NCBI RefSeq assembly: GCF_951793255.1
Contig: NZ_OX636706.1
Coordinates: 2,829,501-2,893,500 of the forward strand
Reading direction: 5' to 3'
Length of the DNA: 64,000 nucleotides
Source of the DNA: Desulfovibrio piger
Lineage (GTDB): Bacteria; Desulfobacterota; Desulfovibrionia; Desulfovibrionales; Desulfovibrionaceae
Shown here: positions 42,639-50,055 of the stretch, piece after piece
How the letters are laid out: every line of letters starts with the position of its first letter
Position numbering within the stretch: the first letter of the stretch is position 1
Made by a program: the position numbers and the translations under genes
The notes under the pieces: model-generated
Told to the model about the DNA's origin: nothing
The model's database searches: none
Seen by the model: only the letters and a program-made list of their open reading frames with translations

Positions 42639-45095
42639 ATGACGCAGGAAAATACGCCGGCCGTGTCTGACGCGGCCGCTTCCTCTGATGTCGCTGAAGC
42701 AACCCCCACCCCCAAACGCCGTACCACCCGCCGCAGTTCGCGCGCCAAGACCGCCCCTGCCGCGGAAGAAACGGCCACGCTGACGGCCTCCCCGGCCACC
42801 GATGCCGCCCAGGCCGCTGCGGACAACGGCGATGCCCAGGCCACCGACGCGGCAGCCACCGCGCCCCGCAAGCCTGCCCGCCGGAGCAGCCGCCGCAAGA
42901 CCACGGCCCCTGCCGCCGAAAATACGGCTTCCGAGGCCGCGCCCGCCGCTGCATCCGCTGAAGAGGCGCCCGCCCAGACCGCAGCCCCCGAAGCTGCCGA
43001 AGCCTTTGCCGATACCGACGGCGAACAGCACGCCGCGCCCCGTCGCGGGACCCGCCGTTCGCCCGGTGCCCAGCGCCGCCAGCGTACCCCCCGCAAAAAA
43101 TCTCCCGAAGCTGCGAGCCAGCCGGCCGAAGCTGCCCCTGCCGAAAGCGGCGACCAGACCACCGAAACGCCTGCGGCCCGTCCCTCTGACGATCAGCCTG
43201 CTGCCGTGACGGTTGAAGCCCCCGCTGCCGAGACGCCTGCGGCGCCTGCTGCCAAGGCCGCCCCGGATAGCGAAGAAGCGGCGACCGCTGCGGCTGTTGA
43301 GAGCAGCGAAACGGCCGCTGCCGATACCGGCAGCCAGGAAGACGGCGAGGAACAGCCCCGCCGCAAGAGCCGTCGCGGCCGTCGCGGCGGACGCGGGCGC
43401 AACCGCAAGAACCGTGAGGCCCAGGCGGAAAGTGCCGAACCCGCCGACAAGGATACCGAGGAGAGCGCCGAAACGGCCGCCCCTGCCGACCTGCCGGACG
43501 ATCTCAGTGACGAGGAACTGTGGCAGGCGGCCACCGGTGATGTGGAAAGTCTGGAAAACGCCCCTGCCCGTCCCCGCCGCCGTGGCGAGGACAGCGAAGC
43601 CCCCAAGAAGGGCAGCGTGCGTGCGGCCGCGGTCAAGGCCAAGGTGGCCGCGGGCAAGCGGCGCATGTTCATCAGCGTGCTGCCCGGCGAGCAGGTGGAA
43701 GTGGCCATCGCCGAGGAAGGCCGTCTGCAGGAATACTACCTGGACATGTTCCACCAGCGCAAACTCAAGGGCAATATCTACAAGGGTGTCATCCACAATA
43801 TCGACACCAACCTGCAGGCTGCCTTCGTGAGCTACGGCGCGGGCAAGAACGGCTTCCTCCAGATCGACGAGATCCACCCCGAATACTGGCTGACCCATCA
43901 CGAGCCCAGCAAGGGCAAAAAATTCCCGCCCATCCAGAAAGTGCTCAAGCCCGGCCAGGAAGTGCTGGTGCAGGTGGTCAAGGAACCCACCGGCAACAAG
44001 GGCGCCTTCCTCACCACCTGGCTGTCGCTGGCGGGCCGCTTCCTGGTGCTGACCCCCGGTCAGGAGCAGATCGGCGTTTCCCGCAAGGTGGACAGCGATG
44101 AAGAACGCACCCGCCTGCGCGAGATGATGAACGGCATCGACCCCGGCCAGGGTCTGGGCGTCATCGTGCGCACCGTGAGCGCCGGCACCACCAAGACCAC
44201 GCTCAAGAACGACCTCCAGTACCTCAAGCGCGTCTGGAAGGACATCCGCAAGAAGGCCACCGAAGTTTCGGCGCCGGCCCTCATCTATCAGGAGCCGGGC
44301 CTGCCCCAGCGGGCCGTGCGCGACTACCTGACCGACGATGTCTGCGAGATCTGGGTGGACAACGAGGAAGTGGCCGACAGCATCCGCGAGACCGTCTCCC
44401 TGCTCTTCCCCCGCAAGAAGGAGCTGGTGCGCCTGCATACCGACGTGCGCATGCCCCTGTGGGAGCGCTTCAGCCTGCGCCGCCAGCTGGACCAGATCTA
44501 TTCCCGCGAGGTCACCCTGCCTTCGGGCGGCCGCCTGGTCTTTGACCAGACCGAGGCCCTCATGGCCGTGGACATCAACTCCGGCAAGATCTCCGGCAAG
44601 GTCAATTTCGAGTCCATGGCCCACCGCACCAATATGGAAGCCGCCGAAGCCATCGCCCGCCAGCTCAAGCTGCGCGACATCGGCGGCCAGGTGGTCATCG
44701 ACTTCATCGAGATGCGTGACAAGAAACACGTGCTGGAAGTGGAAAAGACCCTGCGCACGGCCATGAAGAACGACCGCGCCCGTCACGACGTGGGCCGCAT
44801 GAGCTCCTTCGGCCTGCTGGAACTGGTGCGCCAGCGTACGGGCTCCTCGGCCCTTTCCATCACCATGGAGCCCTGCCCCTTCTGCGGCGGCACGGGCCAG
44901 CGGCGCAACCTTGAATGGCAGGCCCTGCAGGCCCTGCGCGAGATGCGCCGTGCCCTGCGGACCCACGGCGGCGACAAGTACGTCTTCGAGACCACGCGGG
45001 AACTGGGCCTTTATCTGCTCAACCACAAGCGCGACAGCCTGCGCGACATGGAACAGGATTTTGGCAAATGTCTGGAAATCAGTATCCGTCCGTAA
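42639..45095 (+). CDS. Ribonuclease E/G with N-terminal disordered extension
   Basis: Endoribonuclease of 818 aa. Residues 1 to about 340 are Ala/Glu/Pro-rich and interrupted by Arg clusters (KRRTTRRSSRAKT, ARRSSRRKT, RRGTRRSPGAQRR, RRKSRRGRRGGRGR), and are predicted to be unstructured. From about residue 341 the RNase E/G fold begins: an S1 domain (KGNIYKGVIHNIDTNLQAAFV), the catalytic segment with Asp in ALMAVDINSG near 644 and Asp in VVIDFIEM near 688, and the Zn-link CPFCGGTG near 746. The disordered arm is N-terminal, whereas in E. coli the scaffold domain is C-terminal. AGGATATTT precedes the ATG. A CCGCC/GGCGG hairpin sits just upstream in the 5' leader (42610-42622). Confidence 0.93.
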   Translation: MTQENTPAVSDAAASSDVAEATPTPKRRTTRRSSRAKTAPAAEETATLTASPATDAAQAAADNGDAQATDAAATAPRKPARRSSRRKTTAPAAENTASEAAPAAASAEEAPAQTAAPEAAEAFADTDGEQHAAPRRGTRRSPGAQRRQRTPRKKSPEAASQPAEAAPAESGDQTTETPAARPSDDQPAAVTVEAPAAETPAAPAAKAAPDSEEAATAAAVESSETAAADTGSQEDGEEQPRRKSRRGRRGGRGRNRKNREAQAESAEPADKDTEESAETAAPADLPDDLSDEELWQAATGDVESLENAPARPRRRGEDSEAPKKGSVRAAAVKAKVAAGKRRMFISVLPGEQVEVAIAEEGRLQEYYLDMFHQRKLKGNIYKGVIHNIDTNLQAAFVSYGAGKNGFLQIDEIHPEYWLTHHEPSKGKKFPPIQKVLKPGQEVLVQVVKEPTGNKGAFLTTWLSLAGRFLVLTPGQEQIGVSRKVDSDEERTRLREMMNGIDPGQGLGVIVRTVSAGTTKTTLKNDLQYLKRVWKDIRKKATEVSAPALIYQEPGLPQRAVRDYLTDDVCEIWVDNEEVADSIRETVSLLFPRKKELVRLHTDVRMPLWERFSLRRQLDQIYSREVTLPSGGRLVFDQTEALMAVDINSGKISGKVNFESMAHRTNMEAAEAIARQLKLRDIGGQVVIDFIEMRDKKHVLEVEKTLRTAMKNDRARHDVGRMSSFGLLELVRQRTGSSALSITMEPCPFCGGTGQRRNLEWQALQALREMRRALRTHGGDKYVFETTRELGLYLLNHKRDSLRDMEQDFGKCLEISIRP

Positions 45096-45751
45096 CGGAC
45101 GCCCCTGTCGAAACTTCCGCGGCCTGCCCTTCGGGGCAGGCCCCTGTTTTTAAGCCCGTCAAAGGCGAGCGCAGCCTGCTGCTGCACATCTGCTGCGGTC
45201 CCTGCTCCATCATGCCGGTCAAGCGCCTGCAGGACGAGGGCTTCACGGTCACGGCCTGGTACATGAACCCCAACATCCAGCCCCTGATGGAATACCTGCG
45301 CCGCCGCGAGGCCGCCGAGGAATGCGCCGCCCGTCTGGGCATCGAGCTTATCTGTCAGGACGATACCTGGGATCTGGTGGCCTGGCTGCGCTCCGTGGCC
45401 GGACGTGACCTGCCCCCGCAGCGCTGCGCCTGGTGTTGCAGCAGCCGCATGCAGGCCGCCGTGGCCTATGCCCGCGCCAACGGCTATGCCCATGTGAGCA
45501 GCAGCCTGCTCTACTCCCGCTACCAGCCGCACGACGTCATCCGGGCCGCCGGAGAACATGCCGCAGCGGCGGAAGACGCTCCCCTGAGCGAAGGCCCCCG
45601 CTTCGTCTACCGCGATTTCCGCACCGACTGGCAGGCAGGCATCGATCTTTCCAAGGAATGGGGCGTATATCGCCAGCCTTATTGCGGCTGTGTGTACAGC
45701 GAAGCCGAGCGTTATGACAAAAAGTTGCAGCGCCTGATAAAAAAATCCTGA
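45068..45751 (+). CDS. queH: Epoxyqueuosine reductase QueH
   Basis: Non-cobalamin iron-sulfur reductase for the last step of queuosine tRNA modification; 227 aa, DUF208. The cysteine-rich motifs HICCGPCS near residue 39, QRCAWCCSSR near 117, and YCGCVYS near 211 are present. In an anaerobe QueH replaces the cobalamin enzyme QueG (known for the family). The gene overlaps the RNase E/G gene by 28 bp and likely shares its transcript. The ATG chosen gives an N-terminal extension; the family core begins at about LLLHICC. Confidence 0.92.
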   Translation: MSGNQYPSVTDAPVETSAACPSGQAPVFKPVKGERSLLLHICCGPCSIMPVKRLQDEGFTVTAWYMNPNIQPLMEYLRRREAAEECAARLGIELICQDDTWDLVAWLRSVAGRDLPPQRCAWCCSSRMQAAVAYARANGYAHVSSSLLYSRYQPHDVIRAAGEHAAAAEDAPLSEGPRFVYRDFRTDWQAGIDLSKEWGVYRQPYCGCVYSEAERYDKKLQRLIKKS

Positions 45752-45768
45752 AAAAATGATTTTTCCGC

Positions 45769-45797
45769 TTGACGAACGGACCTGTTTTCCGTAGAAA
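45769..45797 (+). promoter_or_regulatory. Promoter of tRNA-Asn
   Basis: TTGACG (45769-45774), 17-bp spacer, TAGAAA (45792-45797), 24 bp before the first tRNA-Asn gene. Confidence 0.6.
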
Positions 45798-45820
45798 GAC
45801 TTTCGTTGCTTTTGCAGCAC

Positions 45821-45896
45821 TCCCCGATAGCTCAATCGGCAGAGCGGGTGACTGTTAATCACTAGGTTGGCGGTTCAAGTCCGTCTCGGGGAGCCA
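45821..45896 (+). tRNA. tRNA-Asn (anticodon GTT), copy 1
   Basis: 76 nt with encoded CCA. Acceptor TCCCCGA/TCGGGGA, D arm GCTC...GAGC, anticodon loop CTGTTAA with GTT, T arm GGTTCAAGTCC. The anticodon is followed by AA as expected. Identical to the second copy at 45970-46045. Confidence 0.97.
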
Positions 45897-45908
45897 CAAA
45901 GGACTTCA

Positions 45909-45940
45909 GGGCTTGCGCGGCAAGCGCAAGCCCTTATTTC
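45909..45940 (+). terminator. Hairpin between the tRNA-Asn copies
   Basis: GGGCTTGCGC/GCGCAAGCCC 10-bp stem, GGCAA loop, then TTATTTC. A terminator-like stem, though the T-run is interrupted by A. Confidence 0.55.
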
Positions 45941-45969
45941 CCCAAAGCTGCAAACAAAGCAATCAATGA

Positions 45970-46045
45970 TCCCCGATAGCTCAATCGGCAGAGCGGGTGA
46001 CTGTTAATCACTAGGTTGGCGGTTCAAGTCCGTCTCGGGGAGCCA
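45970..46045 (+). tRNA. tRNA-Asn (anticodon GTT), copy 2
   Basis: Identical in all 76 positions to the copy at 45821-45896. Only the three bases before the gene differ. No separate promoter is evident, so it depends on read-through or on an unrecognised promoter. Confidence 0.97.
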
Positions 46046-46053
46046 GACGATCA

Positions 46054-46086
46054 AGCCCTTGCGAGAAATCGCAAGGGCTTTTTCTG
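46054..46086 (+). terminator. Terminator of the tRNA-Asn pair
   Basis: AGCCCTTGCGA/TCGCAAGGGCT 11-bp stem, GAAA loop, then TTTTCTGTTT. Confidence 0.9.
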
Positions 46087-46229
46087 TTTGTATGCTTTTT
46101 GTTACAGAGACCGACGGCGCGGTTCGAGAGAAGGAGGTCCACAAGGCTCCCTCTCCTCCCCCCTGAAAGACCTTTCCGGCCTGCCAGATGTTTTCCGCCT
46201 CTGGACGAACAGAAAAAGAGACCTTTCTA

Positions 46230-47062
46230 GGTAGTGTCGTCAAATTATGTTTGCCCACAAAGATATGCATCTGATTTGAACGGCGGCAAGAAAAGATGCA
46301 CATCTTTTGGCATATCGTGTGGCAATTCCCCGCCAGCGCTTGAGATGGAGAAAAGCATTCTCGACAAGATGCCTGACTTTGTAGAGCTCTCTGTCATAGT
46401 TGCGTGATATTTTACGACTTCTCTTTGGCGGGATGACAACCTGGAAACCGGATTCACCTGCTTTGCGGAGAATACTCTCCGTATCGTAGCCTCTATCAGC
46501 CAAAAGTGCCCCGGCACTCAACCCGTCAATCAACGCACAGGCCTCTTTGCAATCAGCTCGGGTACCTTCTGTAACAATAACTCTGACCGGCATACCATGC
46601 GCATCCACGGCCAGATGTATTTTTGAGTTGAGCCCCCTTTTGTGCGGCTCATGGCCTCATTACCTCCCGCAGCGCCCGCCGCATGGGGATGTACTTTGCA
46701 ATGACTGGCATCAATGATGAGCCATTCAAAATCAGGTTCGACAATGAGAGCTTCGAGTATTTTCTCCCAAACTCCCCGATCTCGCCATCGGCAGAAGCGG
46801 CGATGTGTATTTTTCCAGTCGCCAAGATCGGGGGGTAAATCCCGCCACGGAGCCCCGGTTCTCAGTATCCAGAAGACGGCGTTGATAAACAATCGGTTAT
46901 CGGCGGAAGGACGACCGACAGAGCCTTTGGAACCGGGAAGAAGTTTTTCAATATTTGCCCATACCTTGTCGGAAATATCATGCCTCCGATGTGCCGCCAT
47001 ATGGTCTCTCCTCATTGTAAGTGAAGAGATTATAACATACTTTTGAATTTGACGACACTATC
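46230..47062 (-). mobile_element. Insertion sequence, IS5 family (IS427-like), 833 bp
   Basis: Terminal inverted repeats: left GGTAGTGTCGTCAAATT (46230-46246) and right AATTTGACGACACTATC (47046-47062), one mismatch in 17 bp. TA flanks both sides (46228-46229 and 47063-47064), consistent with a 2-bp target duplication. The single transposase is in two overlapping frames. Complete and possibly active. Confidence 0.93.
46240..47000 (-). CDS. IS5-family transposase, needs a -1 frameshift
   Basis: DDE transposase of two overlapping frames. The first frame starts at the ATG 47000 (MAAHRRHDISD, AGGAG 7 bp upstream) and holds the helix-turn-helix-like N-terminus and the first Asp in WLIIDASHCKVHPHAAGA. 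At AAAAGGGGG (46633-46641) a -1 shift moves into the second frame, which reads GLNSKIHLAVDAHG, then the second Asp in LLADRGYDTES and the Glu in RHLVENAFLHLKRWRGIATRYAKR. All three catalytic residues and the tail to TGA at 46240 are therefore intact only after the shift. The slippery run is typical of programmed frameshifting in this group. Confidence 0.9.
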
Positions 47063-47240
47063 TAAATGGCTCCAGAAAAAACACTGGCATAGTCTTGTCA
47101 AAGCTCCTCAGCCTCGTACTGCCCCCTAATCGGGGGGCGGCCTCCCTGCCGAGGACTTTTCATGCTCTGCCTATCCTTTGCCGGTGGCCCATGGGCCGGT
47201 ATGCTGGCAGCAGCATTCCCGGTAACTGCGGACGAAAAGA

Positions 47241-47276
47241 CAAAAAACGGGCACGATCCCCGAAGATCATGCCCGT
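47241..47276 (-). terminator. Terminator downstream of the DUF4405-type gene
   Basis: On the minus strand CGGGCATGATC/GATCGTGCCCG stem with a TTCGGG-type loop, followed by TTTTTTG. It lies 32 bp after the likely ancestral stop (47308). The remaining 47065-47240 contains a GCCCCC/GGGGGC stem (47121-47138) and no gene. Confidence 0.85.
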
Positions 47277-47383
47277 TCTCAGATTCGATTAAAAAAGGCT
47301 GCGTACTTTATTGTGCCGCCTGGCCCTTGCCCTGCCCCTTGCCGCTGCCGCGCACGGGCATGGTGGCCCCTGTGCTCTTCATG

Positions 47384-47489
47384 ATGAAGCTGAACAGCTC
47401 CTGCGGGGTCATGTCGTTGCTTGTGGCGATATCGATATGAAGCTGAACAGCTCCTGCGGGGTCATGTCGTTGCTTGTGGCGATATCGAT
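47384..47489 (+). repeat. 53-bp tandem duplication
   Basis: Two identical adjacent 53-bp units (47384-47436 and 47437-47489), each beginning ATGAAGCTGAACAG and ending GATATCGAT. Because 53 is not a multiple of three, it shifts the reading frame of the gene on the minus strand. Confidence 0.95.
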
Positions 47490-48008
47490 GAAGATGCTCT
47501 CCGGCTTCGGCTCGCCCTTGAAATCGGCCTCGCGCATCTTCTGCAGGATCAGGTCACTATCCAACCCCAGGAAAGCACTGAACTGTTTCAGGGAGCTGGT
47601 CTCGGCATGGCCGAAGGGCGGTTCACCATACTTGCGGGCCTGATAGTCCTTGATGGCATCGTTCCAGCCGACCAGCTGCTGCATGGGCGGGATCTCCAGC
47701 AAGGTGCCCGCATAGACAAACAGGCAGATCAGGGCCGCTGCCAGCAGGGGCTTGCGGCTGCCGTCCTTGGCGCCGCGGATGTAGTTCATGACCGGTTTCC
47801 AGTTCAGGAACGTATGCCACAGTCCGGCCACCAGGAAGAGCGCCCCGCCGGTGATGTGCAGATCGCCCCACTGGGCCTTGGTAAAGATGATGCGCCAGTC
47901 CGCCCAGTAGGCCACACGGCCTTCCGGCACCACGTAGAGCATGACGGAACTGATGATCAGCAGGACAAAGGAAAAAAACGTCGTCAAAGAAATGATCTTG
48001 CGTAACAT
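47409..48008 (-). CDS. Membrane protein, DUF4405-like, with altered C-terminus
   Basis: 199 aa as encoded. The start MLRKIISLTTFFSF is preceded by GGGGGG. Four hydrophobic helices are visible in the first 120 residues, with WGDLHITGGALFLVAGLWHTFLNW resembling DUF4405/haem-type membrane proteins with a conserved HxT.. and H..N pattern. The C-terminal cytoplasmic domain runs to FIDIATSNDMTPQELFSF; the 53-bp duplication then forces the frame into SISPQATT and a stop. Without the duplication the frame would continue IMKSTGATMPVRGSGKGQ and end at 47308 with 17 more residues. Whether the altered product still works is unknown. Confidence 0.8.
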   Translation of the reverse strand: MLRKIISLTTFFSFVLLIISSVMLYVVPEGRVAYWADWRIIFTKAQWGDLHITGGALFLVAGLWHTFLNWKPVMNYIRGAKDGSRKPLLAAALICLFVYAGTLLEIPPMQQLVGWNDAIKDYQARKYGEPPFGHAETSSLKQFSAFLGLDSDLILQKMREADFKGEPKPESIFIDIATSNDMTPQELFSFISISPQATT

Positions 48009-48092
48009 GGTCACCCCCCAATGGTGTTTGATGGGGCTGCCTTTACGCTCTTCCAGTCCTGTGTTCAAGAGAGTTTTCCACGTTTCTATCAA

Positions 48093-48128
48093 TAAAAAAG
48101 AGGAGACAGGATAGCATCCTGCCTCCTC
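48093..48128 (-). terminator. Terminator after the peptide-binding-protein gene
   Basis: GAGGAGGCAGGAT/ATCCTGTCTCCTC stem with one mismatch and a GCT loop, followed by TTTTTTATTG on the minus strand. Confidence 0.9.
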
Positions 48129-48245
48129 CATCATACCCATCATGCCATGGATATGGGATAACGTATCGTTATTCCGTGTATAATATGTCGATATAACGTC
48201 AAAACATATTTTTAATACATCTGCGGGCAGGGTGCCTGCGCCCTC

Positions 48246-49943
48246 CTACGGCGTCACCTTGTAGCGTTGCAGGCTCTTGGGCACCCACCATTCCTCAAAG
48301 TTGTACATGATGCCCGCCAGGGCGGGTTTGATGCCCATGAAGCGGTTCTGCACCACAGGCAGGGCATAGGGCACATAGAGGAAACAGTAGGGCTGATCCT
48401 CGTCCAGGATCTCCTGCGCCTGGTGGTACAGCGCGGTCCGGCGCTGACGGTCCGGCGTGGAGCGGGCCTCTTCCAGCACTTTGTCCAGATCGGGGTTCTT
48501 GTAGTGGATGAAGTTCAGGCCGCCGGGCACGGCCTGCGAGGAATGCCAGACCGCGAAGATGTCCGGGTCCTGGGTGATGGTCCAGCCCAGGATGATGGCA
48601 TCGAAGCGGCCGGTATTCACGAATTCCCGGATGAAGGCGGCCCATTCCACTGTGCGGATGCGCATGTCGATGCCCACGGCCCGCAGCTGGCTCTGGATGA
48701 TGGTGGCGGTGAGGATGCGCGGCTCGTTGCCCTGGTTGGTCAGGATGGTGAACGCCAGCGGCTTGCCGTCCTTGTCCAGGATGCCGTCGCCGTCACTGTC
48801 CGTGAAGCCCGCCTCGGCCAGCAGTTTGCGGGCCCGGTCGGGATTGAAGCTCACAGGGCGCAGGCCCGGATGATAGGCCCAGGTGCCCGGCTTGTAGGGC
48901 CCGAAGGCCGGCTCCCCCAGCCCCAGCAGGACGCCCTTGACGATGTCGCCCCGGTTGATGGCGCAGGAGATGGCCTGCCGTACCTTTTTATCCTTGAAGA
49001 AAGGATGCTCCAGATTGAAGCCCAGGAAATTGTAGACCGAGGCCAGATAACGGTATTTGTGGAAGGATTCCGCCCATTTTTTCCCCGATGTCTGGCGCAG
49101 GTACTGCTGCGGGCTCAGCTCCATCACGTCCAGGCGCCCGGCGCGGGTCTCCATGAACATGGTGGCCGTATCCGGGATGATGCGGAAGACCACCTCGCTG
49201 ATGTGCGGCCTGCCCAAAAAGTAGGTGGGGGAAGCTTCCAGCACGATGCGTACGCCCGGCTCCCAGCGCTGGAGACGGTAGGGACCGGCGCCCACAGGCT
49301 TGCGGGCGAAGGAGGTGGTACGGATGTTCTGCCCTTCCAGGATGTGCCTGGGCAGGATGGGATTCATCCAGGAAGACACGGCCCGGGCAAAGAAATGCTC
49401 GTAGCGGACCTCGAAGCTGTAGCGGTCCAGCACGCGGAATTCCTTGATCTGGAGAAAGTCGTCCGCATAGGGACTGCCCGTGGCCGGGTCGATGACCATT
49501 TTGTAGGTGAACTCCACATCCGCGGCCGTCAGTTCGGTGCCGTCTTCCCAGAGGATGCCCTTGCGCAGACGGAAGCGCAGCAGACGGCCCTCGTCTTCCA
49601 TGCTGAAGGACTCCGCCGCCCAGCATTCCGGCTCCAAATCCTTGTTGAAGCGCAGCGGCGCCACATAAAGCAGATCCGCCACTTCGTGGGAGGCGGAGTC
49701 CGCCGTCAGATACGGGATGAGGTTGGAGGCCTCACCGATACTGCCCAGCAAAATGCGGTCGCCGTCCGTGGGGGGCATGCTGCCTTCCTCGTCATCCGCG
49801 GCGGCGGACAGCGGCAGACAAAGCAGCAGGAGGAGCAGAAAAAAAACTCTCCAGGTGGCGCTGCCCCCTGCCGGAGAGCCCTTGCCCACTGCCCGGGAAG
49901 CGGCGAAAAATACCAACTTTTTTTTCATAAAATATTTTTTCAT
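48246..49943 (-). CDS. ABC transporter substrate-binding protein, family 5 (peptide/nickel type)
   Basis: 565 aa secreted protein. N-terminal signal (VFFLLLLLLCLPLSAAA|DD) then the family-5 binding-protein fold: IGEASNLIPYLTADSASHEVADLLYVAPL near residue 68, GTELTAADVEFTYKM near 135, VRQAISCAINR near 325, and the C-terminal PYCFLYVPY segment. These proteins bind peptides, nickel or other solutes; no permease or ATPase is adjacent, so the partner transporter must lie elsewhere. The start is uncertain (ATG 49943 or 49928), neither with a clear Shine-Dalgarno. Divergent from the SNF2 helicase. Confidence 0.9.
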   Translation of the reverse strand: MKKYFMKKKLVFFAASRAVGKGSPAGGSATWRVFFLLLLLLCLPLSAAADDEEGSMPPTDGDRILLGSIGEASNLIPYLTADSASHEVADLLYVAPLRFNKDLEPECWAAESFSMEDEGRLLRFRLRKGILWEDGTELTAADVEFTYKMVIDPATGSPYADDFLQIKEFRVLDRYSFEVRYEHFFARAVSSWMNPILPRHILEGQNIRTTSFARKPVGAGPYRLQRWEPGVRIVLEASPTYFLGRPHISEVVFRIIPDTATMFMETRAGRLDVMELSPQQYLRQTSGKKWAESFHKYRYLASVYNFLGFNLEHPFFKDKKVRQAISCAINRGDIVKGVLLGLGEPAFGPYKPGTWAYHPGLRPVSFNPDRARKLLAEAGFTDSDGDGILDKDGKPLAFTILTNQGNEPRILTATIIQSQLRAVGIDMRIRTVEWAAFIREFVNTGRFDAIILGWTITQDPDIFAVWHSSQAVPGGLNFIHYKNPDLDKVLEEARSTPDRQRRTALYHQAQEILDEDQPYCFLYVPYALPVVQNRFMGIKPALAGIMYNFEEWWVPKSLQRYKVTP

Positions 49944-50055
49944 AAGTTACGCGCGTCTATTGCCATTGAAGTGATGCCTGTGATATTACTCCCAAATCTA
50001 TTACTGCGATTTTTCAACGGAGCCCGCGCAGAAAACCGGGCCGCGGAGAGTATGC

